Assembly: GCA_029570835.1 (NCBI GenBank)
Contig: JAKPTX010000255.1
Coordinates: 1-64,000 of the forward strand
DNA length: 64,000 bases
Source of the DNA: Bacteroidota bacterium
GTDB lineage: Bacteria; Bacteroidota; Bacteroidia; Bacteroidales; WCHB1-69
Reading direction: 5' to 3'
Shown here: piece after piece, positions 9,227 to 17,506 of the stretch
How positions within the stretch are numbered: position 1 is the stretch's first letter
How the letters are laid out: each line of letters starts with the position of its first letter
Position numbers and translations under genes: made by a program
The notes under the pieces: model-generated
Told to the model about the DNA's origin: nothing
The model's input: the letters and a program-made list of their open reading frames with translations, nothing else
The model's database searches: none

Positions 9227-10081
9227 ATGAAAAAATTAAGTGTTGTTTTGTCAACTATCCTGGTTATTGTGATAGTATCTGTTTCGTTTACCTCATGTGA
9301 GGATCCTGCCGGTGTTTATAACCCCAAGAAAAAAATTGCTAAACTGTATCAAAAAGAGTTAGGAGAAGCTGAGTATTTAAGTCAAGAGTGGGCATGGGAT
9401 GGAGATAAATTGGCTTCTATCACCTTTTATTATGAGGGTGAATTTGAGGGTATGGATGAGTATACTTATGACGGGGATAGAGTAGTGAAAGTTAGGGATA
9501 ATTACGGATACTATGCTGAGTTTTCTTATCTCGATAAGCAATTTGATAAAATAAAGTTTTATGACCCTAACAGGGAACTAATGGTTGAGTATGTATTTCA
9601 ATATGATGGGAAAAAAATTTCTAAGATTACACTTCATTTTTATGATGATGAAATGGATAAAAATCTAATCAGCATGATGAACAGAGGCTTTATAGGTCAA
9701 CTTTTATCGAAAGAGGGAATGGAAATAGTTGCTAAAAAAATGAGTAACCACTCTAAAGAAAGTGTAGTTATGAATCTTTCTTATGAAGGGGATAACCTTG
9801 CATCAATTAAAGTGGAAGATGAATCTATTACTTTTTCAAATTACGATACTCACACTAATGTTTTGTACAATTTCTGCCCATTTTCTACTTATGATAATAA
9901 TACGATATATTACATATTTAGCAAAAATAACCCCGGAAAATCAAGTTATGACATTGGGGCGTTTACTATTACTACCAGTTATATTTACACTTATAACGGA
10001 GATTATCCAGCAACGATCCAATCTAACACGGTTTATGGAGATGAGAGTTATGCATCAACGACTCGGATAGAATATAAGTAG
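9227..10081 (+). CDS. Array lipoprotein copy 10
   Basis: Lipobox FTSC|EDPAG; same domain plan. Confidence 0.9.
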   Translation: MKKLSVVLSTILVIVIVSVSFTSCEDPAGVYNPKKKIAKLYQKELGEAEYLSQEWAWDGDKLASITFYYEGEFEGMDEYTYDGDRVVKVRDNYGYYAEFSYLDKQFDKIKFYDPNRELMVEYVFQYDGKKISKITLHFYDDEMDKNLISMMNRGFIGQLLSKEGMEIVAKKMSNHSKESVVMNLSYEGDNLASIKVEDESITFSNYDTHTNVLYNFCPFSTYDNNTIYYIFSKNNPGKSSYDIGAFTITTSYIYTYNGDYPATIQSNTVYGDESYASTTRIEYK

Positions 10082-10110
10082 TTTTTTTCTTTTTAGTATG
10101 ATATAATAAA

Positions 10111-10149
10111 AAAAAGGGGGGAGCTAAGATATTCCTCCTTCTTTTTTTT
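10111..10149 (+). terminator. Terminator after copy 10
   Basis: AAAAAGGGGGGA..TCCTCCTTCTTTTTTT. Confidence 0.65.
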
Positions 10150-10165
10150 ATAACGAAAATTTATA

Positions 10166-10240
10166 TATCTTTGCACTGTTGATATTGAGCCAATAGATTT
10201 GAGCGGACTTTAGTTTCTGAGCTTTTTAAATTTAAAGTTT
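10166..10240 (+). promoter_or_regulatory. Promoter TATCTTTG (10166-10173) plus divergent leader (10189-10240), copy 11
   Basis: GGACTTT/AAAGTTT arm shows compensatory change relative to GGACTTC/GAAGTCT. Confidence 0.65.
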
Positions 10241-10261
10241 TGTATTAAAAAAAATGAAGAT

Positions 10262-11116
10262 GTGAAAAAGTTAACTGTTTTTTTATTAACTATTGTAGCT
10301 TTTGCAGTAGTTTCAATTTCTTTTACCTCATGTAGGGAATCAGATGATACTTATAACCCTAGGAAAAAGATTTTATATATACATGAAAAAGAGGACGGAG
10401 AGGCAGAGCATTTAAAAGAAGAATGGGATTGGGGAATGTCTGAAGATAGACTCCATTGTATCTATTTTTATAATGACATTGAACTTGAGGGTAAAGATCT
10501 ATTCGTATATAAGGAGGACAGAATATTTCAAATCAAAGATTTTTTAGGATACTATTCAGAGTATTTTTATGCTGATGAAAAACTTGAAAGAATTGAATAT
10601 TATTCTCCTATAGATGATCTTTTAGCTAAGATTACATTTCAATATGATAAAAAAAAGATTTCCAAGATTACAGTTTATAATTATGAAATGGATAAAAATG
10701 TAATTGGTATGATTGAAAGAGGTTTTATGGGTAAATTGTTGCCGGAAAGAGGGATGAAAATAGTTGCTGAAAAATTAGCTAACCCAACTAAAGAAACTAT
10801 TGTTTTTAATCTTGCTTATGAAGGGGACAATATTTTATCGATAACCACGGATGAGTACGTTGTAACTTATTCCAATTATGATACCCGCTCTAATCCCTGG
10901 TTTAAATTCCATCCGTTTTCTACCTACCAGGTTGAACTCTATCTTCACATATTCAGCAAAAATAATCCGGGAAAATCAATTTTTAAGGAAGGAGTAAATA
11001 CTATTACTACTACTTATGTTTATACTTATGATGATGATTTTCCGGTAACGATCCAGTCTAATACAGTTTCTTCAGAAGGTAGTTCAACAACAATAAATCG
11101 TATCGTATACAAATAG
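10262..11116 (+). CDS. Array lipoprotein copy 11 (GTG start)
   Basis: Lipobox FTSC|RESDD; GTG at the position where paralogs have ATG. Confidence 0.87.
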   Translation: MKKLTVFLLTIVAFAVVSISFTSCRESDDTYNPRKKILYIHEKEDGEAEHLKEEWDWGMSEDRLHCIYFYNDIELEGKDLFVYKEDRIFQIKDFLGYYSEYFYADEKLERIEYYSPIDDLLAKITFQYDKKKISKITVYNYEMDKNVIGMIERGFMGKLLPERGMKIVAEKLANPTKETIVFNLAYEGDNILSITTDEYVVTYSNYDTRSNPWFKFHPFSTYQVELYLHIFSKNNPGKSIFKEGVNTITTTYVYTYDDDFPVTIQSNTVSSEGSSTTINRIVYK

Positions 11117-11141
11117 TTATATCAATTTAAAAAATGAAGAT

Positions 11142-11996
11142 ATGAAAAAGTTAACAGTTTTTTTATTAACTATTGTAGCTGTTGCAGTAGTTTCAATTTC
11201 TTTTACCTCATGTGAGGAACAAGCGGGTGTTTATAAACCGGAAAAGAAGATTTCCACTGTGTATGAGCAAGAACCGGGGGAGGATGAGTATATAGAGCAA
11301 ATGTTTTGGAAATGGAATGGTGACAAAGTGACTTCTGTCAGTTATTATATAAGAGGTGAGTATAGAGGTAAAGATGAGTTTATATATGATGGTAAAAAGG
11401 TGGCTAAAATTGTAGATAATTTAGGGTATTATGCTGAGTTTGTTTATGATGGTAAGAAATTTGAAAAAATTAAATGTTATGAACCTACCGGTGATCTTTT
11501 TGCCGAGGTTATATTCAAATATGACGGAAAAAAAGTTTCTGTTATTACAATTAGCCCATACGATATGGATAAAAGTGCAATCAGCATGTTTGAAAGAGGT
11601 TTTATGAGTAAATTATTACCGAAAGAGAGAATGAACGTAGTTGCAAAAAAATTAGCTAACCCTGCTAAGGAATCTCTTGTTTTTAATCTTTCTTATGAAG
11701 GGGAGAATCTCTCATCAATAACTGAAGGGAGTGATGTTACGATTTATTCAGATTATGATACCCATTCTAATGTTTTGTACCGTTTCTTCCCATTTTCTAC
11801 CTTTCATGATGATATTGATTGTCAGGTGTTTAGTAAAAATAATCCCGGAAAAATAACTGTTAAGGATCATGGTGAGACCCATTATACCATTACCCATATT
11901 TATACTTATGATGGTGATTTTCCGGTAACAATTCAATCTCATGTAGATTATTTGGGTGAAAGTTCACAATCAACAACTCATATCAAATATGAATAG
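11142..11996 (+). CDS. Array lipoprotein copy 12 (no own leader)
   Basis: Lipobox FTSC|EEQAG; same domain plan. Confidence 0.9.
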   Translation: MKKLTVFLLTIVAVAVVSISFTSCEEQAGVYKPEKKISTVYEQEPGEDEYIEQMFWKWNGDKVTSVSYYIRGEYRGKDEFIYDGKKVAKIVDNLGYYAEFVYDGKKFEKIKCYEPTGDLFAEVIFKYDGKKVSVITISPYDMDKSAISMFERGFMSKLLPKERMNVVAKKLANPAKESLVFNLSYEGENLSSITEGSDVTIYSDYDTHSNVLYRFFPFSTFHDDIDCQVFSKNNPGKITVKDHGETHYTITHIYTYDGDFPVTIQSHVDYLGESSQSTTHIKYE

Positions 11997-12075
11997 TTCT
12001 TTCGATTGAGAGCGATATAATAAGTACGGGGGATCGAGGGGTACAACTTTTTTTGTTTTATTGGGAAAAAACAAT

Positions 12076-12151
12076 TATATTTGCAGTGTCAATATTTGAG
12101 TTAAGAGATTTGAGAGGACTTCAATCTCTAACTTTTCTCATTTAGAAGTCT
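12076..12151 (+). promoter_or_regulatory. Promoter TATATTTG (12076-12083) plus leader (12100-12151), copy 13
   Basis: Same leader consensus and spacing. Confidence 0.75.
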
Positions 12152-12163
12152 TGTAATTTTAAA

Positions 12164-13027
12164 ATGAAAAATATGAAAAAGTTAATCGTTTTTTTATTAG
12201 CGATTTTAGTTGTCGTAGTAGTTGCAATTTTATTTACCTCATGTGAGGAACAGGCAGGTGTTTATAAACCCAAAAAGAAGATCTTTAAAGTGTATAAACA
12301 ATATGGAGCAGACCCTGAATATTTGGTAGAAGAGTGGAAGTGGAATGGTAAAAGGTTGTCATCTATTACTTATTATTATAAGGGTGAGTTTTTGGCGGAA
12401 GAGGAGTTTATATATGAAGGGAATAAAATAGTTAAAATTATAGATGATAATGGATTGTACGCTGAATATATTTATGCTGATAAACAGTTTAAAAAGATTA
12501 ATTTTTTTGATTCTGACGATATTCTTAGGTCTGAAATTACATTCCAATATAAAGGTAAAAAGATTTCCACGATTACAATTTATGGTTACAATGTGTGTAA
12601 AAATGTAATCAGTATGATTGAAAGAAGTTTTATGGGTAAATTATTATCGGAAAAGGGCATGAAAATAGTTGCTGAAAAATTAGCTAACCAGAGTAAGGAT
12701 ACTTTTGTCTTTTATCTTTCTTATGACGGAGAGAATCTTACATCAATAAGTGGTGATGGATACGATGCTACCATTTATTCTGATTATGATACTCACTCTA
12801 ATATTTGGTACAATTTTTACCCATTTACTTATTATCACTCCAATTTTTATAACGTATTTAGCAAAAATAATCCAGGGAAAGAAACTGTTTATTATGGTGA
12901 ATCGTTTGATTCCATTATATATAATTACACTTATGATGGTGATTCCCCGGGAACTATTCAAAAAAATTATTTTAATGAAAGTGGCGAATTAATACATACA
13001 GAAAGAACACGTATAGAATACAATTAA
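12164..13027 (+). CDS. Array lipoprotein copy 13
   Basis: Lipobox FTSC|EEQAG; same domain plan. Confidence 0.9.
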   Translation: MKNMKKLIVFLLAILVVVVVAILFTSCEEQAGVYKPKKKIFKVYKQYGADPEYLVEEWKWNGKRLSSITYYYKGEFLAEEEFIYEGNKIVKIIDDNGLYAEYIYADKQFKKINFFDSDDILRSEITFQYKGKKISTITIYGYNVCKNVISMIERSFMGKLLSEKGMKIVAEKLANQSKDTFVFYLSYDGENLTSISGDGYDATIYSDYDTHSNIWYNFYPFTYYHSNFYNVFSKNNPGKETVYYGESFDSIIYNYTYDGDSPGTIQKNYFNESGELIHTERTRIEYN

Positions 13028-13056
13028 TCTTTCCGACTGAGAGCGATGAAAAAACT

Positions 13057-13089
13057 AAAGGGAGGAGGCTGGACATCCCCCCTTTTTTT
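13057..13089 (+). terminator. Terminator after copy 13
   Basis: AAAGGGAGG..TCCCCCCTTTTTTT. Confidence 0.7.
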
Positions 13090-13180
13090 CTTTTTTATAA
13101 AAAGAGAAATAGGATGTATGTTTTTTTTCTATATCTTCGCGGGTTGAATTGATCTTTAATAATAATAAAAAATATATAGA

Positions 13181-16100
13181 ATGAAAATAGAATTCAAAAC
13201 ATCGATGTTACTGATTCTGCTTATTGCATTGTCAGTTGGAGTGCAAGCACAACAAGCTTATCGTTTAATGCATAATGATAGCGAAAAGATTGAGTTGAAA
13301 TTGAAAAGTACAACATTAACTAGCGTTGAAGTAAAGACGGATGCGGGTTATTTTTCCCGTTTAGTGATGGATCAGTTTCACTCATCCGTACAGGTTGGGG
13401 ATCCTGAATTGCCTACTCTTGTAAAATTAATTGAGATTCCTCTTTGTGATGATATAGAGTTGGTTATAACTCCCGGAGATTTTATTGTGTACAATGCTGA
13501 GGCTTTGAATATTGGTTATCCTGTTTTTCCTGCACAGCCTTCTTATGAAAAATCATTTGAAGGTCCTATCGCCTTAATTAAAAATGATCAAACGTATCAA
13601 CAGGATCAGTTTTTTGCTGCTACTCCTTTGGTGACGGTTAATCCGATAGGTCAAATGCGAGATCAGAATCTGGCAGAGTTAACCTTTTCGCCTGTATCTT
13701 ATAATCCTGTTACAGAACAGTTTAAAGTCTATCAGTCTGTAGATGTAGAGATTCGTTTTGTGAACTCCAGACCGGAAGCAACGGCAGCTATGAAGAGTCG
13801 TTACAATTCTCCTATGATGAGTGTTCCTACATCTCTTTTGGTGAATCCGACTGAACCGCAACGTGCAGAGTGGAACCATAATCCTATAAAAATGGTGATC
13901 GTTTCTCATCCGATGTTTGAAGAACAATTGGCACCCTTTATTGAGTGGAAAAAACGGAAAGGATTTATTGTTGATTTAGCTTTGACTAACAATCCCAGTG
14001 TAGGTACAACAACTACTTCCATTAAAAACTATTTGAAAGCACAGTACGATAATGCTACTGATGTCAATCCTGCTCCTACCTTTGTTCTTTTTGTGGGTGA
14101 TGTGGCACAGGTCCCTACATTTTCAGGTACAGAAGGTAGTCATGTAACAGACCTCTACTATGTCACTTTTACAACAGGAGATCATCTTCCTGATGCCTAT
14201 TATGGTCGTTTTTCTGCCACAAATGCTAGTGAACTGGCACCTCAGATAGAGAAGACTTTGATGTACGAAATGTACACCATGCCGAATCCAGCCTATTTAG
14301 ATGATGCGGTTTTGGTTGCCGGTTATGACAGCTATTGGTCTCAAACTCATGCTAACGGACAAGTGAACTATTTGTCTAGTAACTATGTTAATACAGGATA
14401 TGGTTATTCTAATATTAACATACACCTCCACCCTTGTTCTTCACAAGCAGCACTGATTCGTCAGCAGATTGGGAATGGAGTGGGCTATGCAAACTATACG
14501 GCACATTGTAGTTCTGCCGGTTGGGCTGATCCAGCTTTTGAGACTCAGCATGTGTCAAGTATGAATAATGAGAATAAGTATGGATTAATGATTGGTAATT
14601 GTTGTCAGTCGGGTATGTTTGATAATTCAGTTTGCTTCGGAGAAGCATTATTGAGAGCCAATAAAAAAGGTGCTATGGCCTATATTGGAGCATCCAACAA
14701 CACCTATTGGAATGAGGATTTTTATTGGGCTGTAGGATTAAGATCTTCCGTTACAGCAAATCCTACTTATCAATCGAATAATTTGGGTGCCTATGACCGT
14801 CTTTTCCATACTCATAATGAGGCTCATAGTGAATGGATGGTTTCTAACATGGCGATTTGTCAAGCGGGAAACCTGGCAGTACAATCTTCAACTTCTTCTC
14901 TTAAAAAGTACTATTGGGAAGTGTACCATCTGTTTGGAGATCCATCGGTGATCTCTTATCTTACCCAGCCTGATGAGATGAATGTAACAGCTCCGGCAGT
15001 ACTGACTGTGGGAATGAATAGTATGAGTTTGACAGCAGCACCTCACGCTTATGTGGCGCTAGTGAAAGAGGGTGTATTGATTGGAGCCAATTTTGCAGAT
15101 GCAACAGGTGCAGTAACTTTGACGTTTGATCCATTGACAGAACCCGGAGAGTATGAGTTGGCAGCATGGGGACAGCATTATCAGCAATATTTCGAGACCA
15201 TCAACGTGATTGTGCCTTCAGGTGCTTATGTTGTAGCTTCTACTGCCGCTTTAATGCCCGGTCACCAACCTTATATCAATTCAGTGATGGGACTCAACCT
15301 TGTGGTTTCTAACTTGGGTGTTGCCGATGCAACCGGTGTATATGCGACTTTATCTACAAATTCACCTTATATTAATGTGTTAACTGATTCTGTTTATGTT
15401 GGAAATTTGAATCAAGGGGGAGAAATAGATCTCTCTGAAATACTCTCTTTTCAGGTAGCTAATTACTTTCCTAATAGAACAATTGCAGAACTTTATGTAA
15501 ATGTGTATTCTGCTGATAATAATAGTTTAAAAAAGGTTGTATTACAGCTTTTATCACCTGATTTAGTGTATCAATCTGTGCAGTTTACTGAGTTAAATGG
15601 CAATGGCGATCAGCTATTTGATGCGGGAGAGCAAGTGAATGTTAAAGTTAGAGTAAAAAATGAGGGAATGGGTACTCTGTTTGGTTTGAGATCAAATCTC
15701 ATTTCTTTCACATCACATGCTGTGGTGGAGGGTGATGTGCAAGAGATTGAATCGATCACTTCGGATCAAACTGTGATAATCACTTTTAATGTTACTTTGG
15801 GAGATAATTTGGAAACAGGTGATTTAATACCTCTTCATTTTAAGTTTTATAAAGGAGATTATGAGGTGAATCAGACTATCTACTTGCCCATTGGTAGAGT
15901 GAGTGAAGACTTCGAAACCGGCAATTTTTCAAAATTTCCTTGGGTCAACACTTATAATCCTTGGGAAATAGTAACCTCCAATGTGTACGCCGGAACCTAT
16001 TCAGCAAAATCCAAAACCGGTTTGTCTCATAATGCATCATCAATCCTTCAAATTACAATGCAAGCTCATGCAGATGGTAATATCAGTTATTTTCGCAGAG

Positions 16101-16936
16101 TCTCTTCAGAAGCAAATTATGATAAGTTTACTTTTTATATTGATGGAGAGGCAAAGGAAACAGTTTCAGGAAATAGTAGTTATCAACTCTCATCTTTTCC
16201 TGTAACAGCGGGTACGCATATATATAGATTTGAGTACAAAAAAGATGTTTCTGTGAGTAGTGGTTCTGACTGTGTTTGGATTGATAATATTGTATTCCCA
16301 TCTGCAGGAACTCCGGTAGAAGAGGATCTTCCAATCCTGGAGATGATCTCTTATGATTTGAGTATTGGTGGTGTTTCTGTCGATAAAATTCCATTGGGTG
16401 TTTCTGCACAATTAAGTGTACAGCTTAAAAATGTTTCTCCATATACAGCACATATTCCTCAAGTACGTTTGATTACTGAACATCCTGATGTGGAGATTGT
16501 TCAAGGGGGATTTCAACAACTACCGAATCAGGTTTCACAAGCGATAGCTAATCTGAACTTTACAATTCGATCCAATGCCCGGGGAGTGTTTCTTGTACCG
16601 GTTGATTTTGTACTTAAGGTTAGTTATGATCAGATTGAGATAGAGTATCCCATATCAGTCTCTTTTGAAGAAATTTCAGTGGGAATTTGTCAAAATTATG
16701 ACATGAATTGTAAAGTATATCCTATTCCTGCACAAGATCTTTTGTTTGTTGAGTCGGAAAAACAGATAGAAACAATTCAGTGTACAGATATGACTGGGAA
16801 AACTATTTTTATGACAGATTTTAGCGGAGTTCAAGAAGCTACAATCGATATTTCCAGATTAGCCACAGGAACGTACTTCTTAACAATTAAGGGAGTGGAT
16901 CAAACTCAAAGAGTACAAAAGGTGATTAAAAAATAG
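13181..16936 (+). CDS. C25-family (gingipain-like) cysteine peptidase with type A T9SS C-terminal domain
   Basis: Peptidase C25-like region (FVLFVGDVAQVPTF, TAHCSSAGW, IGNCCQSG); C-terminal VYPIPAQDLLFVES...TGTYFLTIKG. Confidence 0.85.
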   Translation: MKIEFKTSMLLILLIALSVGVQAQQAYRLMHNDSEKIELKLKSTTLTSVEVKTDAGYFSRLVMDQFHSSVQVGDPELPTLVKLIEIPLCDDIELVITPGDFIVYNAEALNIGYPVFPAQPSYEKSFEGPIALIKNDQTYQQDQFFAATPLVTVNPIGQMRDQNLAELTFSPVSYNPVTEQFKVYQSVDVEIRFVNSRPEATAAMKSRYNSPMMSVPTSLLVNPTEPQRAEWNHNPIKMVIVSHPMFEEQLAPFIEWKKRKGFIVDLALTNNPSVGTTTTSIKNYLKAQYDNATDVNPAPTFVLFVGDVAQVPTFSGTEGSHVTDLYYVTFTTGDHLPDAYYGRFSATNASELAPQIEKTLMYEMYTMPNPAYLDDAVLVAGYDSYWSQTHANGQVNYLSSNYVNTGYGYSNINIHLHPCSSQAALIRQQIGNGVGYANYTAHCSSAGWADPAFETQHVSSMNNENKYGLMIGNCCQSGMFDNSVCFGEALLRANKKGAMAYIGASNNTYWNEDFYWAVGLRSSVTANPTYQSNNLGAYDRLFHTHNEAHSEWMVSNMAICQAGNLAVQSSTSSLKKYYWEVYHLFGDPSVISYLTQPDEMNVTAPAVLTVGMNSMSLTAAPHAYVALVKEGVLIGANFADATGAVTLTFDPLTEPGEYELAAWGQHYQQYFETINVIVPSGAYVVASTAALMPGHQPYINSVMGLNLVVSNLGVADATGVYATLSTNSPYINVLTDSVYVGNLNQGGEIDLSEILSFQVANYFPNRTIAELYVNVYSADNNSLKKVVLQLLSPDLVYQSVQFTELNGNGDQLFDAGEQVNVKVRVKNEGMGTLFGLRSNLISFTSHAVVEGDVQEIESITSDQTVIITFNVTLGDNLETGDLIPLHFKFYKGDYEVNQTIYLPIGRVSEDFETGNFSKFPWVNTYNPWEIVTSNVYAGTYSAKSKTGLSHNASSILQITMQAHADGNISYFRRVSSEANYDKFTFYIDGEAKETVSGNSSYQLSSFPVTAGTHIYRFEYKKDVSVSSGSDCVWIDNIVFPSAGTPVEEDLPILEMISYDLSIGGVSVDKIPLGVSAQLSVQLKNVSPYTAHIPQVRLITEHPDVEIVQGGFQQLPNQVSQAIANLNFTIRSNARGVFLVPVDFVLKVSYDQIEIEYPISVSFEEISVGICQNYDMNCKVYPIPAQDLLFVESEKQIETIQCTDMTGKTIFMTDFSGVQEATIDISRLATGTYFLTIKGVDQTQRVQKVIKK

Positions 16937-16959
16937 GTATTGAATAGTATTAGTGAAAT

Positions 16960-17502
16960 ATGAATCAAACAATAGAAGAGTATAATCAAGTAGTAACTCG
17001 CTGTCGGGAGCTTTTTGAAAAGAAAGCAAAAGATTATGGGACTGCATGGCGTGTTTTACGTACTTCATCACTTACAGATCAAATCTTTATCAAAGCACAA
17101 CGAATTCGCTCTATTGAGGAAAAAGGGGTCGCTAAGGTAGAAGAGGGAGTGATTCCCGAATGGATTGGCATTATTAACTATTGTGTGATGGCACTGATTC
17201 AGCTGGAAAAGGGAGTACTCAATGCCCCTGAACAGGATGAAACTGCAGAGCATATCTTATCACTCTATGACTTCTATATTCAGGAGGCACAATCTTTGAT
17301 GTTGAATAAAAATCATGATTATGATGAAGCATGGCGGCAGATGAGAGTAAGTTCCTTGACGGATATTATTCTCATGAAATTATTGAGAGTCAAACAGATT
17401 GAGGACAATGAAGGAAAAACCTTAGTTTCAGAAGGAATTGCTGCTAACTATTATGATATGATTAACTATGCAGTTTTTGCTATGATTAAATTAACTTTAT
17501 AA
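16960..17502 (+). CDS. DUF1599 family protein (two internal repeats)
   Basis: DYGTAWRVLRTSSLTDQIFIKAQRIRSIEE and DYDEAWRQMRVSSLTDIILMKLLRVKQIED. Confidence 0.8.
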   Translation: MNQTIEEYNQVVTRCRELFEKKAKDYGTAWRVLRTSSLTDQIFIKAQRIRSIEEKGVAKVEEGVIPEWIGIINYCVMALIQLEKGVLNAPEQDETAEHILSLYDFYIQEAQSLMLNKNHDYDEAWRQMRVSSLTDIILMKLLRVKQIEDNEGKTLVSEGIAANYYDMINYAVFAMIKLTL

Positions 17503-17506
17503 AAAA

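Noticed and set aside
12024-12056. Terminator after copy 12
   Set aside because: G-tract lacks a complementary C-tract although a T-run follows; looks like a decayed remnant
85-12163. Regularly recurring leader repeats as a CRISPR array
   Set aside because: Repeats are roughly 0.9-3 kb apart, separated by full genes, imperfect, and tied to promoters; no cas genes seen
1-13100. Integron-like gene cassette array
   Set aside because: No integrase and no attC-like sites; cassettes are mutually homologous and each has a promoter
1-13100. Invertible (phase-variable) surface locus
   Set aside because: All genes point the same way, no recombinase in the window, and the inverted repeats are within leaders rather than flanking genes
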